DNA of 64,000 nucleotides from Sphingomonas gei (GTDB lineage Bacteria; Pseudomonadota; Alphaproteobacteria; Sphingomonadales; Sphingomonadaceae), in the NCBI RefSeq assembly GCF_004792685.1, contig NZ_SRXT01000002.1:62001-126000 (forward strand). Direction: 5' to 3'. The notes under the pieces were generated by a model that worked only from the letters and a program-made list of their open reading frames with translations, searched no databases and was not told the origin of the DNA. Numbering within the stretch: the stretch's first letter is position 1; each line of letters opens with the position of its first letter. Positions 19,056-28,516 of the stretch are shown in pieces. A program made the position numbers and the translations under genes.

Positions 19056-19636
19056 GCGCGTAGCCACGGCGCCATGCGCACCAGCACGCGGTCGTGCAGC
19101 GCATAATGATGATAGAGCGCCGCCAGCGCGTGGAGCAAAGCGAGCACGACGATTACCCAGCCGACCTGCTCGTGCCGCTCCATGATCGCGTGGTGCTCGG
19201 CCTTGCTCCACGCGGGGAACGCCGGCTGGATCTGCAACCCGAAGAAGCTCATCGCGCGGCCTTCGGACCAGCGCGTGATCCAGCCCAGCACCGCTTCGCT
19301 GAGGAGCAGCAGATAGAGCAGCCAGTGCACTGCGCGCGACGCAATTACCATCCAGCCGGTGGCGATCGGCGCCATCCGGTGCCCCGGGGTCAGCCGCCAG
19401 ACCAGCCGAATGACGATGACCGCGGTTAGCAGCACCCCCATCGTCATGTGCGCGACGACGAGGGTGTGATGCGTCGGCCGGCCGAACCAGCCCCAGGTCT
19501 GCGAGGTGACGAACTGCGCGAGAACGAGGAAGGCGGTCGCCCAATGCAGCGCCACCGAGAAATTGTCGTAGCGCGTCTTGTCGTCGCCCGCGGCGATCCG
19601 CGTGGCGGCGTCGAAGGCCGATCCACTGTTGGTCAT
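19052..19636 (-). CDS. Cytochrome b561 family protein
   Basis: 194 residues with four membrane helices and the expected haem-ligand histidines: FSVALHWATAFLVLAQF, THHTLVVAHMTMGVLL, SRAVHWLLYLLLL and ERHEQVGWVIVVLALLHALAALYHHY. This is the bacterial CybB-type b561 that passes electrons in the inner membrane from the quinone pool, often linked to superoxide or other small acceptors. The start is the ATG at 19636; an upstream in-frame start would read into the SDR gene and lacks membrane character. Confidence 0.9.
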   Translation of the reverse strand: MTNSGSAFDAATRIAAGDDKTRYDNFSVALHWATAFLVLAQFVTSQTWGWFGRPTHHTLVVAHMTMGVLLTAVIVIRLVWRLTPGHRMAPIATGWMVIASRAVHWLLYLLLLSEAVLGWITRWSEGRAMSFFGLQIQPAFPAWSKAEHHAIMERHEQVGWVIVVLALLHALAALYHHYALHDRVLVRMAPWLRA

Positions 19637-19653
19637 GTTCTGCTCCCGCGCAT

Positions 19654-20397
19654 TCAAGCCTCGCGGTGCACGAGGAAGGGCGACCAGGCCTGGTTGACCG
19701 GCATCAGCTCGAGCGAATTGATGTTGAGATGCGGCGGCTGTTCGGCGACCCACAGCATCGTCCTGGCGATGTCCTCGGCGGTCATCGGGTCGACTCCGGC
19801 ATAGAGTTTGTCCGAAGCTTCCTGGCTGCCGGTTCGTACCAGGCTGAACTCGGTCTCGACCATGCCCGGCTCGATCGAGCAGACGCGCACCCCGGTTCCG
19901 ATCAGGTCCGAGCGCAGATTGAGGCTGAACTGGCGGACGAACGCCTTGGTCGCGCCGTACACATTGCCGCCGGGATAGGGGTAATTGGCGGCGACCGACG
20001 ACAGGTTGATGATCGCGCCCTTGCGCGCGATCAGCTGCGGCAGGAGCTTGTGTGTAATCGACACCAAAGCGCTGATGTTGGTGTCGATCATCGTCGTCCA
20101 GTTGGACAGCTTGGCGTCCTGGGCGGGCTCGAGGCCTAGCGCGAGCCCGGCATTGTTGATCAGCAGGTCGATCTCGGCGAACGGCGCGGGCAGCGCGTCG
20201 AGCGCCCCGTCGCGCGCGGCCTCGTCGCGCACGTCGAACCGCGCAGCGTGGAAACGCTCGCCCAGTTCACTCGCCAGCGCCTCAAGCCGATCGGCGCGCC
20301 GGCCCGTGCCGACGACATGCCAGCCCGCCTCGACAAAGGCCCGCGCGGCGGCTTCGCCAATGCCAGCGGTCGCGCCGGTGATGAGAGCGGTGGGCAT
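19654..20397 (-). CDS. SDR family NAD(P)-dependent oxidoreductase (YdfG-like)
   Basis: 247-residue short-chain dehydrogenase. The cofactor motif is TGATAGIGEAAARAF, NNAGLAL is the structural motif, and the active-site set is Ser in NLSSVAANYPYPGGNVYGATKAF (Ser, Tyr and Lys with YxxxK as YGATK). The C-terminal ENT-like ending resembles the YdfG/serine 3-dehydrogenase branch that reduces 3-hydroxy acids such as malonic semialdehyde. The exact substrate is not clear. It heads a minus-strand run with the b561 and epimerase genes, 17 bases apart. Confidence 0.9.
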   Translation of the reverse strand: MPTALITGATAGIGEAAARAFVEAGWHVVGTGRRADRLEALASELGERFHAARFDVRDEAARDGALDALPAPFAEIDLLINNAGLALGLEPAQDAKLSNWTTMIDTNISALVSITHKLLPQLIARKGAIINLSSVAANYPYPGGNVYGATKAFVRQFSLNLRSDLIGTGVRVCSIEPGMVETEFSLVRTGSQEASDKLYAGVDPMTAEDIARTMLWVAEQPPHLNINSLELMPVNQAWSPFLVHREA

Positions 20398-20400
20398 AGG

Positions 20401-20811
20401 TCAAAACTCCTCGATGCTGCGGGGTTCGCCGAGGTGCCAGCGTTCCCCATCATAGCGGTCCTCACACTCGCCATATTGGACGAGCGTTCCCTCGGGCGCG
20501 CCGAGTTCGGGCATGTGCAGGCGGATCAGCGCGCGGGCACCGTCGACATCGGTGGCGTCGACGTCGAGGATGCACGAGATGATCTCGTCCTCGCCGTCCT
20601 CATCCTCGTCTTCGTCCACCCCGCGGTACAGCGTGCCGCCGCCGACGCTGCATCCCAATCCGGCGAGCCGCAGCTCGGCGTCGATATGGATGCTGAAGCG
20701 ATAATGGCGATCGAAGGGGTCGAGATCGCCGGGGACGACCACGATCATCGGCTCATAAACGTCCGGGTCCTCCATCTTCTCCTGAAGACCGTGGAGGAAC
20801 CGTTCGATCAC
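20401..20811 (-). CDS. Conserved-looking hypothetical acidic protein
   Basis: 136 residues, very acidic, with a run of Asp/Glu (DEDEDEDGEDE) near the middle and no signal peptide or membrane segment. It lies four bases downstream of pheT and four upstream of the SDR gene, so it is part of this transcription unit. I do not recognise the family. Strong third-position GC and tight spacing support it as a real gene. Confidence 0.7.
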   Translation of the reverse strand: MIERFLHGLQEKMEDPDVYEPMIVVVPGDLDPFDRHYRFSIHIDAELRLAGLGCSVGGGTLYRGVDEDEDEDGEDEIISCILDVDATDVDGARALIRLHMPELGAPEGTLVQYGECEDRYDGERWHLGEPRSIEEF

Positions 20812-20815
20812 GCGA

Positions 20816-23182
20816 TCAGCCCCGCAGGCTCGCGCCGAGCTTCGCCGCCGCGGCGACGATTTTGTCGGCCACGCCCTTCAGCTCGGCGTCGGTGAAGCTC
20901 TTCTCACCCGGCTGGAGCGTAACTTCGACCGCGAGGCTCTTCTGCCCCTCGGGCACGCCGGTGCCGGTAAAGACGTCGAACAGCCGCGCATCGACGATCA
21001 TCGCCTTGTCGGCGCCCTTCACGGTGCGGACGAGATCCCCCGCAGCCAGCTCGGCCGGCACGAGAAAAGCGAAGTCGCGGGTGACGGCCTGCAGCGCGGG
21101 CGGGGTATAGGCCGGGCGCACGAAGCCGGTGCCGCGTTTCGCGGGCAATGCATCGAGATAGATCTCGACCGCGGCGACTTCGCCGTCGAGATCGAATGCC
21201 TTGAGCACCGAGGGGTGGACCATGCCGAATGCGGCGAGCACGGTCTTGGGCCCGAGCCGCAAGGTCGCCGACTGGCCGGGGTGATAGACTTCGCCCGCCT
21301 CGCCCATCACCTGCAGATTGGCGACCGGCGCGCCGGCGGCTTCGAGCAACGCCAATGCTTCGGCCTTGGCGTCGTATGCGCCGAAGCGTTGGCCCTTGCC
21401 GCCCTGCCAGCCGCGTGCCGAGCGGTCGCCCGCAAGCACCACGCCGAGCGTCAGCCGCTCTCTGTCGGCGAGATAGCGACGCCCGATCTCGAACAGCCGG
21501 ATGCCGCTCGCGCCGCGCTTGACGTTGCGCTCGGCCGCGGCGAGCAGGCCGGGGAGCAGCGAGGGGCGCATGACCTTCATGTCTTCGCTGATCGGATTGG
21601 CGAGGCGCCATGCGCCGCCGCCGAACGGCGCCGCCTCCTTTTCGGAGATGAAGCTCCACGTCACCGCTTCGTTGAGCCCGCGCGCCGCCGCGGTGCGGCG
21701 CAGCTTGCGCTCGAGCTTCTGCTCGGTCGTGGCGGTCGGGCGTGCGACGCCGGGAACGCGATCAAGCGGTGTCGAGGGAACCTTGTCGATGCCTTCGATG
21801 CGGATGACTTCCTCGACGAGATCGGCGGGGCCGTCCACGTCGCGGCGCCAGCTCGGCACGGTCACGTTCCAGCTCGAGTCCACAAGGAAGCCGAGGCTTT
21901 CGAGGATCGCCTTCTGCCGGTCGGCCGGCACGACGAGGCCGCCCAAGGTCGCGGCGAGATCCGGATCGTAGAGCGTGCTGCGGGGTTCGGTCGGCGCGTG
22001 CCCGGCGCGGGTGACTTCGCTCGCGCTGCCGCCGCACAAGTCGACAACGTAGCGCGCCGCGATCGCGATACCGTCTTCGAGGAACGCAGGGTCCACCCCG
22101 CGCTCGAAGCGCGAGCGCGCGTCGCTGGTCAGGTTGAGCTTCTGGCCCGTCTTCGCGATATGATCGGGATCGAAAAAGGCGCATTCGATCACCACGTCCG
22201 TGGTGGCCTCGGACACGCCGGTATCCTCTCCGCCCATGATCCCGCCGATGTCGTGCACGCCTTGTGCGTCGGCGATCACCGTCACGCTCTCGTCGAGCGT
22301 ATAGGTCTTCTCGTTGAGCGCGAGCACCTGCTCGCCGGCCTTCGCCTTGCGGACGACCAGCGCGCCCGAGAGCCTGGCCTTGTCGTAGACGTGCAGGGGA
22401 CGGCCGAGATCGATCATCACATAATTGGTGATGTCGACCAAAGCCGAGATCGGGCGCTGGCCGATCGCCTTCAATCGGCGCTGCATCCAGTCGGGCGACG
22501 CGCCGTTCGTCACGCCGCTGACCGTCTGGCCGAAATAGGCCGGGCAGCCCTCGGGCGCCTCGATCCGCACTTCCGGCCCCGCGCCGCTGGTCGGCACCGG
22601 ATCGACTTTGAGCGGCTTGAGCGTGCCGAGCCCGGCAGCAGCGAGGTCGCGCGCGATGCCGCGCACGCCCATGCAGTCCTGGCGGTTGGGGGTGATCGAG
22701 ACGTCGATCACGGCGTCGTTGAGCCCGGCATAATCGGGGTAGGGCGTGCCGATCGGCGCATCGGCGGGAAGCTCGATGATCCCGTCATGATCGTCGCCGA
22801 GTTCGAGCTCGCGCGTCGAGCACATCATCCCGTTCGATTCGACTCCGCGCACTGCGGCGACCTTGAGCACCATGCCGTTGGCCGGAACCACCGCGCCGGG
22901 AAGCCCGAGCACGCCGACCAATCCGGCGCGCGCATTGGGCGCGCCGCACACCACCGTCAGCGGTGGGCCTTCGCCGGTATCGACGGTGAGCACCTGCAAT
23001 TTGTCGGCCTGCGGGTGGCGCTCGGCGGTCAGCACTTTGGCCACACGGAAGGCGGCGAGCTTCGCGCCCGGATTCTCGACGCCCTCGACCTCGAGCCCGA
23101 TGCGCGTCAGCGTCTCGACGACTTCGTCGAGCGCGGCGGTGGTCTCGAGATGCTCCTTGAGCCAGTTCAGCGTGAACTTCAT
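20816..23182 (-). CDS. pheT: Phenylalanine--tRNA ligase subunit beta
   Basis: 788 residues, the normal length. The N-terminal EMAP-like tRNA-binding domain ([26 protein letters not shown]...VVCGAPNAR) is followed by B3/B4 editing domains, the B5 domain ([24 protein letters not shown]) and the C-terminal FDX-anticodon-binding domain ([26 protein letters not shown]). It forms the alpha2-beta2 enzyme with PheS. It overlaps pheS by four bases (ATGA), giving coupled translation for stoichiometry. Confidence 0.97.
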   Translation of the reverse strand: MKFTLNWLKEHLETTAALDEVVETLTRIGLEVEGVENPGAKLAAFRVAKVLTAERHPQADKLQVLTVDTGEGPPLTVVCGAPNARAGLVGVLGLPGAVVPANGMVLKVAAVRGVESNGMMCSTRELELGDDHDGIIELPADAPIGTPYPDYAGLNDAVIDVSITPNRQDCMGVRGIARDLAAAGLGTLKPLKVDPVPTSGAGPEVRIEAPEGCPAYFGQTVSGVTNGASPDWMQRRLKAIGQRPISALVDITNYVMIDLGRPLHVYDKARLSGALVVRKAKAGEQVLALNEKTYTLDESVTVIADAQGVHDIGGIMGGEDTGVSEATTDVVIECAFFDPDHIAKTGQKLNLTSDARSRFERGVDPAFLEDGIAIAARYVVDLCGGSASEVTRAGHAPTEPRSTLYDPDLAATLGGLVVPADRQKAILESLGFLVDSSWNVTVPSWRRDVDGPADLVEEVIRIEGIDKVPSTPLDRVPGVARPTATTEQKLERKLRRTAAARGLNEAVTWSFISEKEAAPFGGGAWRLANPISEDMKVMRPSLLPGLLAAAERNVKRGASGIRLFEIGRRYLADRERLTLGVVLAGDRSARGWQGGKGQRFGAYDAKAEALALLEAAGAPVANLQVMGEAGEVYHPGQSATLRLGPKTVLAAFGMVHPSVLKAFDLDGEVAAVEIYLDALPAKRGTGFVRPAYTPPALQAVTRDFAFLVPAELAAGDLVRTVKGADKAMIVDARLFDVFTGTGVPEGQKSLAVEVTLQPGEKSFTDAELKGVADKIVAAAAKLGASLRG

Positions 23183-24255
23183 GCGCCCACTCCCCCGCTC
23201 AGCGTGGGCACGTCGAGCGCCGAGAAGCCATAATGCCGCAACCAGCGCAGATCGCCGTCGAAAAAGGCGCGCAGATCATCCATCCCGTATTTGAGCATCG
23301 CCAGCCGGTCGACGCCGGTGCCGAAGGCGAAGCCCTGCCATTCCTCGGGGTCGAGCCCGCAGGCGGCGATCACCTTGGGGTGCACCATCCCCGAGCCCAG
23401 CACTTCCATCCAGCCCTCGGACCCGCCGATGACGCGCTTCCCGTTGACCACCGAATAGCCGACATCGACCTCGGCCGACGGCTCGGTGAACGGGAAATAG
23501 CTCGGGCGCAGGCGCAGGACGATATCGTCGCGCTCGAAAAAGGCTTTCAGGAAGGTCTCGAGCGTCCATTTCAGATGGCCGAGGGTGATCCCCTTGTCGA
23601 TCACCAGCCCCTCGATCTGGTGGAACATCGGCGTGTGCGTCGCGTCGGAGTCCGAACGGTAGACCCGGCCCGGCGCGATGATCCGGATCGGCGGTTTCTG
23701 CGTCATCATCGTGCGGATCTGCACCGGGCTGGTGTGAGTGCGCAGCACCATCTTCGGCTCGTGCTCGCCGGCCAGATAGAAAGTGTCGTGCATCGCCCGC
23801 GCCGGATGGGTCTCGGGGATGTTGAGCGCAGTGAAATTGTGCCAGTCGTCCTCGATCTCGGGGCCGGTGGCGACCGCGAAACCGAGATCGGCGAAGATCT
23901 CGGCGAGCTCGTCCATCACCTGGCTCACCGGGTGGACGCTGCCCGGCGGCACACCGTCCACCGGCAGCGTCAGGTCGAGCGTCTCGCTGGCCAGCCGCGC
24001 GTCGAGCGCCAGCCGCTCGAGCACGGCCTTGCGCTCCGCCAGCGCGGCGGTGATGGCCTCGCGCAGGCCATGGATGCGTGGGCCCTGCTCCTGGCGTTCC
24101 TCGGGGCGCATCGCGCCCAAGGTCTTGAGCAACCCGGTGATCGCGCCCTGCTTGCCGAGCGCGTGGACGCGCAGCGCTTCGACGGCGTCGAGTCCGGCCG
24201 CGGCCTGGATCGAGGCGAGCAGATCGCCGCGCAATTGTTCGAGGTCGGTCGTCAT
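23179..24255 (-). CDS. pheS: Phenylalanine--tRNA ligase subunit alpha
   Basis: 358 residues with the N-terminal coiled-coil ([14 protein letters not shown]...GALGKQG-like region) and the class II catalytic core: motif 2 ([23 protein letters not shown]) and motif 3 ([22 protein letters not shown]). The catalytic subunit activates phenylalanine and charges tRNA-Phe. No obvious attenuator leader is visible in the ~57 bases upstream. Confidence 0.97.
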   Translation of the reverse strand: MTTDLEQLRGDLLASIQAAAGLDAVEALRVHALGKQGAITGLLKTLGAMRPEERQEQGPRIHGLREAITAALAERKAVLERLALDARLASETLDLTLPVDGVPPGSVHPVSQVMDELAEIFADLGFAVATGPEIEDDWHNFTALNIPETHPARAMHDTFYLAGEHEPKMVLRTHTSPVQIRTMMTQKPPIRIIAPGRVYRSDSDATHTPMFHQIEGLVIDKGITLGHLKWTLETFLKAFFERDDIVLRLRPSYFPFTEPSAEVDVGYSVVNGKRVIGGSEGWMEVLGSGMVHPKVIAACGLDPEEWQGFAFGTGVDRLAMLKYGMDDLRAFFDGDLRWLRHYGFSALDVPTLSGGVGA

Positions 24256-24312
24256 GGATTTCCGTTCATGGTGCGAAAAGGCTCGAACCCCAGTCGCGGC
24301 CTCAGGTCAAGC

Positions 24313-24930
24313 CTATACCCGGCTGCCGAGCAACACGCCGCCAAAGCCGATGAACATCACGCCGGTTGCGCGGTTGAACAGCTTCTGGCGGTTGGCAGGA
24401 GCCAGCCATGCGGCAAGCGAGCGGCCGCCGAACGCATATGCACCGTACCAGAAGCCTTCGATCACCACGAAGCTGGCGACCAGAATGCCGAGCTGGAGCC
24501 AGAATGGCCGGTGCATGTCGAGGAACTGCGGGAACAAGGCCGCGGCGAAGATGATCAATTTGGGGTTGGACAGGCCGGTGGCCAGCCCCGTCGCGTAGAG
24601 AGCGCCCGCCGAGCGCCGCGTATGCGGGGCGTTCGCCGCGGCGCCGACCGGCGCGCGCCACGCCTTGATCCCAAGCCAGACGAGGTAGGCGACGCCGGCA
24701 TAGCGCAGCACGTCGTACAGGGCCGGCGAGGCCTTGAGCAGTGCGCCGAGCCCCGCGGCCGAGGCGAGCAGGCATAGCAACACCGCGCTCATCAGACCTG
24801 CCATCGAATAGATCGCGCGGCGTGGCCCGTGATGGATGCTCTGCACCATCACGTGAAGCATATTGGGTCCCGGTGTTCCCGCGATCAGGAACACCGCGGT
24901 GACGTAGAGCCACCAGGTCTGCATAGCCAT
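24313..24930 (-). CDS. LysE family amino-acid exporter
   Basis: 205 residues with about six membrane helices. The N-terminal AVFLIAGTPGPNMLHVMVQSI matches the RhtB/LysE signature (G-PGPN), and LGIKAWRAP ends the conserved first half. The family exports amino acids such as homoserine, threonine or lysine; the substrate here is unknown. It lies between pheS and an M20 dipeptidase gene, which might supply amino acids from peptides, but this link is only suggestive. Confidence 0.9.
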   Translation of the reverse strand: MAMQTWWLYVTAVFLIAGTPGPNMLHVMVQSIHHGPRRAIYSMAGLMSAVLLCLLASAAGLGALLKASPALYDVLRYAGVAYLVWLGIKAWRAPVGAAANAPHTRRSAGALYATGLATGLSNPKLIIFAAALFPQFLDMHRPFWLQLGILVASFVVIEGFWYGAYAFGGRSLAAWLAPANRQKLFNRATGVMFIGFGGVLLGSRV

Positions 24931-24945
24931 CGCTGTACCCTTCGG

Positions 24946-26358
24946 TCAGGCGGTTGCGGTCTCCGGGGCTTCCGCCTGCACCATCGTGCCGAGCCGATCG
25001 AGGATCCGCACCCACGAGCGGATGCCCTTGTGGAAGCTGTTGAGGTCGTATTTCTCGTTGGGCGAGTGGATATTGTCGTCGTTGAGCGCGAAACCGACCA
25101 TCACGCTGTCCATGCCGAGGATCGAGCGGATCGAATTGACCACCGGGATCGAGCCCCCGCTGGCGAGCAACGCCGACTTGCCCCATTCGGCATCGAGCGC
25201 GGCGCGCGTCGCGGCGAGCGGCGGGCTGTCGGCGGCGAGGCTGATCGCGCGCGAGCCGCCGCGCACCTTGAACTCCGCGGTGCAATCGGCAGGGAGATGC
25301 GAGCGGACATGGTCCTCGAACGCCGCCCAGACTTGGTCGGGGTCCTGATCGCCGACGAGGCGGAAGCTGATCTTGGCATGCGCTTCGGCGGGGATGACGG
25401 TCTTGAAGCCCTCGCCGGTATAGCCGCCCCAGATGCCGTTGATCTCCGCAGTAGGGCGCGCCCAGCTCTGCTCGAGCACGCCGACGCCGCTCTCGCCGGC
25501 GGGCACGCTGAGGCCGACTTCGCCAAGAAACTGCGTCGAGTCGAAGCCAAGCGCGTCCCAGCTCGCCTGGACCTCGGCGCTCAGCGGGCGGACGCCATCG
25601 TAGAAGCCGGGGAGCGTGACGCGGCCTTCGGCATCCTTGAGGTCGGCGAGGATATTGGTGAGCACCTGGATCGGATTGCGCGCCGGGCCGCCATAGAGCC
25701 CCGAGTGCAAATCGCGCGCGGGCCCGCAGACGGTGACCTGGCCGCCGGCCATGCCGCGCAGCCCGATGGTGAGTCCCGGAGTCGCGGTGTCCCACATCGA
25801 GGTGTCGCAGATCAAAGCGAAATCGGCGCGGAGCTCGCCGGCATGCTCGTGGAGGAACGGCTCCAGGCTTTCCGAACCCGATTCCTCTTCGCCTTCGAAC
25901 AAGATGGTGACGCGAACCGGGAGCTTGCCGGCGGTTTCCTTCCACGCGCGGCAAGCCTCGATGAACGTGCGCAGCTGGCCCTTGTCGTCCGAGGCGCCAC
26001 GGCCGACGATCGCCTTGCTGCCGTCGCCGCGCGTCTCGAGCACCGGATCGAACGGGTCGCGCTTCCACAATTCGAGCGGGTCGACCGGCTGGACGTCGTA
26101 ATGGCCATAGAACAGTACGTGCGGCCCGTCGCCATCATGATGCGCGACCACCATCGGGTGTCCCGGCGTCGGGGCGACCCGCGCCGTGAAGCCGAGTGCG
26201 GTCAGTTCGTCAGCCAGGACCTGCGCGGCGGCGCGGCATTGCTCGGCATAAGCCGGGTCGGTGGAGATCGAAGGCACGCGCATCAGCGCGAACAGGCGGT
26301 CGAGGCTGTCGTCGAGGTGGGCCTCGACATAAGCGAGCGCAGTGGCGGAGTCGGTCAT
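24946..26358 (-). CDS. M20 family metallopeptidase (dipeptidase)
   Basis: 470 residues. Zinc-site motifs are FYGHYDVQPVDP (His and Asp), FEGEEESGSESLEPF (catalytic Glu pair) and ICDTSMWD (Asp), with a final His near HSPNEKYDLNSFHKG. The GNDWNT-like dimerisation lid domain sits in the middle. This is the M20A/carnosinase-like branch that cleaves dipeptides. No signal peptide, so it is cytoplasmic. Fifteen bases separate it from the LysE gene, consistent with an operon. Confidence 0.92.
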   Translation of the reverse strand: MTDSATALAYVEAHLDDSLDRLFALMRVPSISTDPAYAEQCRAAAQVLADELTALGFTARVAPTPGHPMVVAHHDGDGPHVLFYGHYDVQPVDPLELWKRDPFDPVLETRGDGSKAIVGRGASDDKGQLRTFIEACRAWKETAGKLPVRVTILFEGEEESGSESLEPFLHEHAGELRADFALICDTSMWDTATPGLTIGLRGMAGGQVTVCGPARDLHSGLYGGPARNPIQVLTNILADLKDAEGRVTLPGFYDGVRPLSAEVQASWDALGFDSTQFLGEVGLSVPAGESGVGVLEQSWARPTAEINGIWGGYTGEGFKTVIPAEAHAKISFRLVGDQDPDQVWAAFEDHVRSHLPADCTAEFKVRGGSRAISLAADSPPLAATRAALDAEWGKSALLASGGSIPVVNSIRSILGMDSVMVGFALNDDNIHSPNEKYDLNSFHKGIRSWVRILDRLGTMVQAEAPETATA

Positions 26359-26713
26359 GGTCCGGGGCTACGCCTGGACGGGCGGCGGAGCAAGGGACGG
26401 GCGGGCCGGCGCGAAGGTCCGGGCATGCATCTTCAATAAATTGTTATGAAGAATTAACCGATTGTTAAACTATTAAGTATAGATAACTTCATTGAGCTAA
26501 TTGTTTCGCTCTTGCGTCATTCATGAGAATGGCGGAATGTACCTAGCAAGAAACGAGCGCTTTGAGGCGATCTATCTTCAGACGGGTAATGGCTTACAGT
26601 GATAAAAGTTGCGTCGGATTTGCCGCAGGCGGCATTCATAGATTTCAGCAACCCCCCAAAGGTTGTCAAAGAATCGCTGACCAACCACGCCCACAACTTC
26701 AGGTGCCGCCCCC
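26359..26713. other. AT-rich divergent control region
   Basis: 355 bases between the M20 gene and the winged-helix gene. The part 26427-26660 is strikingly AT-rich for this genome, with several TTGTTA- and TTAA-containing runs. The 10-mer ATTGTTAAAC at 26461-26470 recurs at 29372-29381, upstream of the pilin gene. I see no gene in it. It probably carries the promoters of the winged-helix gene and possibly a nucleoid-protein-bound silencing region. Confidence 0.55.
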
Positions 26714-27316
26714 ATGCCGGCCGCTAGCGAATCGCTTGCCGGGCTGCTGCGCGACTGTGAGGCGCGGTTGACCGAGAGCAAACGCAGCGTCGACGATGCG
26801 CTGGAACTGGTCCGGCGCGCATCCGCACTGGCACAGCAAGCGCCCGCGAGCGGAGAAGCGCCGGCGCTCCATGCGTTGCTCGATTCGCACCGCGACGAGC
26901 TGGTCGGTCTTGTCCTGTCCGCGCTCGAGCAAGGCGGCAAGACGCGCGAGACGCGCAGCGACTATCTCAATTCGCTGATCTATCGCGAAGAGGAAAACCA
27001 GTACCGCGTCGGCCGGCGCCAGGTCGGGCTGACCGATTCGGAGAAGCGCGTGCTCGATCTGCTGTGGCAGGCGATGCCGCAGCCGGTCGCGCGGCGGACC
27101 ATCCACCAGGCGCTCTATGCGGAGGGCGAGCAGGCGACGATCGGCACGATCGACGTGTTCGTCTCCAATCTTCGCCAGAAGCTCAAGCTCGCAAGCGGCG
27201 GCCGCGACTTCATCCAGTCGGTCCGCGGCCAGGGATGGGCGCTCAAATCCGATTATTGTCGAACCCGCTCCGCCAATGGCGACGCGAATGCCGAGCCCGG
27301 CCGCCAACGCGCCTGA
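26714..27316 (+). CDS. Winged-helix (OmpR/PhoB-type) DNA-binding protein without receiver domain
   Basis: 200 residues. The first ~95 are helical and unrelated to a receiver domain. Residues ~100-180 form a trans_reg_C winged helix: QVGLTDSEKRVLDLLWQAMPQPVARRTIHQALY, then TIGTIDVFVSNLRQKLKLASGGRDFIQSVRGQGWAL, with the recognition helix and the RG-GW wing end. No Asp phosphorylation pocket exists, so activation must be by another route, such as the N-terminal domain binding a partner. It is the first gene of the pilus region and follows an AT-rich control region, so it is the best candidate pilus regulator. Confidence 0.82.
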   Translation: MPAASESLAGLLRDCEARLTESKRSVDDALELVRRASALAQQAPASGEAPALHALLDSHRDELVGLVLSALEQGGKTRETRSDYLNSLIYREEENQYRVGRRQVGLTDSEKRVLDLLWQAMPQPVARRTIHQALYAEGEQATIGTIDVFVSNLRQKLKLASGGRDFIQSVRGQGWALKSDYCRTRSANGDANAEPGRQRA

Positions 27317-27325
27317 GCGCGCGGC

Positions 27326-27631
27326 TCAGGCCTTGCCGCCCTGGACCAACTGAAGCTGAAAGCGCGGACGCGAACCGCTGCGATGCGCACGCTCGAGCCC
27401 TTCGGCATAATCGCGGATGCGGGCGCCGAGCGCCTCGGCAACTGCCGGATGGCGCTGGAGCGGGCTCGCCGCGATATCACCCAGCGCGTGGAGGCGCCGT
27501 GCGGCGGCGTCGGTGTCGAGCAGGCCGAGATTGACCAAATCGACATAGATGGAGGAAGCGAGCAAAGCCTGCGCCTCAATCAGCGTTTCGACGATCTCGC
27601 CGAGATCTTCGGAATGAACGGACGTATCCAT
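27326..27631 (-). CDS. Small helical hypothetical protein
   Basis: 101 residues, convergent with the winged-helix gene. Mostly helical by composition (GEIVETLIEAQALLASSIYVDLVNLGLLDTDAAARRLHALGDIAA), with a basic C-terminal tail. No signal peptide. I do not recognise the family. Position inside the pilus region suggests a link, but nothing in the sequence proves it. Confidence 0.6.
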   Translation of the reverse strand: MDTSVHSEDLGEIVETLIEAQALLASSIYVDLVNLGLLDTDAAARRLHALGDIAASPLQRHPAVAEALGARIRDYAEGLERAHRSGSRPRFQLQLVQGGKA

Positions 27632-27723
27632 CGGTTCAGTTAAGAGCCGATCGGGAATTCGCGCAAACGGATTCCCGATCGTGGGAGGTTCAATCCGGGA
27701 CAGTCCCCGTCACGATGTTTCGA

Positions 27724-28140
27724 TCACGAGGCTTCGAGGTTGAACTCGAGGCGATCGGTATCGAAGCCGGCAGCGCCCGGCTCGGCGAAGATCTCGCGGT
27801 CGCGGATGCGCGGACCCGGAGTGCGGCTGACCACGGCGCGGCCCGAGCCGTCGAGCACGACGCGCTCTTCGCCGACGGCGACCACCGCGCCTTTCATCGA
27901 GCCCGGCGCGTAATTCACCACCAGCGCATAGCCGCGCGGCGAATTGCAGAACTCGCGCAGCTCGCCGAGGCGATAGCCGTCGCCCGCGGCGCTGATCGCG
28001 CTCTGGTGACTGACCGTGCAGACCAATGGCACGGTCAATTGCAGGTGGAAGCTGCCAGAAGCCACGGATTCGGCGCTTGCGGCAGACCCGCACAACAGCA
28101 GGAGTATCGCGGAGAGTTTGGGGAGAGATCTGATCGGCAT
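27724..28140 (-). CDS. Secreted Csu/SCPU-like small protein
   Basis: 138 residues with a clear signal peptide (LPKLSAILLLLCGSAASA). The mature part is beta-rich with two cysteines about 25 residues apart (LVCTVSHQ and EFCNSPRGYALVVNYAPGS). The second stretch resembles the C...F/Y-L-V-N-Y segment of spore-coat-U/Csu pilus subunits. It is on the opposite strand to the rest of the pilus genes, about 375 bases from the next subunit gene. It may be a minor subunit or an inhibitor; the assignment is tentative. Confidence 0.6.
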   Translation of the reverse strand: MPIRSLPKLSAILLLLCGSAASAESVASGSFHLQLTVPLVCTVSHQSAISAAGDGYRLGELREFCNSPRGYALVVNYAPGSMKGAVVAVGEERVVLDGSGRAVVSRTPGPRIRDREIFAEPGAAGFDTDRLEFNLEAS

Positions 28141-28516
28141 CGTAATACCTGTCGCTGGCTGATCAGGCCTGATCGCATGTCCCTTTGAAAATATGATTGA
28201 TACGGAAGGTTAATGATCTAAGAATAGATCAACGCCACGGGCAAAGAGGCTGATCCGAGTCGGTCCGCAGGTTGCGGCGAAGCGTTAATACGACTCGACG
28301 GGACGCCGAGTCGCGCAGGGGGATGGGGCTTCGACAGCCTCATCGGCCCTTGATTCGGTCGTCTTCCGCAGAAAATATTGAAGCACAACTTGCTGGAAAC
28401 ATTCCGGAAAAGTACCGATGTGCACTCCTGGGACGAGTTAACCACTTAATTCGATCGACTCTCGCCGCGTTAAAATATTATTAAAGCTTTAACGAGGGAC
28501 TGGGGGAGTTGAGGGT
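28141..28516. other. Divergent promoter region, AT-rich
   Basis: 376 bases between the minus-strand SCPU-like gene and the plus-strand subunit gene. It has no convincing ORF. Its right end (28440-28500) is AT-rich and contains a nested palindrome at 28468-28494. It probably drives both neighbouring genes. Confidence 0.5.
28468..28494. promoter_or_regulatory. Nested palindrome upstream of pilus subunit gene
   Basis: CGTTAAA (28468-28474) pairs with TTTAACG (28488-28494), and the perfect 12-base palindrome TTAAAGCTTTAA (28481-28492) overlaps its right side. It ends 22 bases before the ATG at 28517, so a bound protein there would block or control expression. Confidence 0.4.

Noticed and set aside
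21215..23233. A 672-codon plus-strand frame
   Set aside because: Antisense shadow of pheT.
24829..26439. A 536-codon plus-strand frame
   Set aside because: Antisense shadow of the M20 dipeptidase and LysE genes; no ribosome site.
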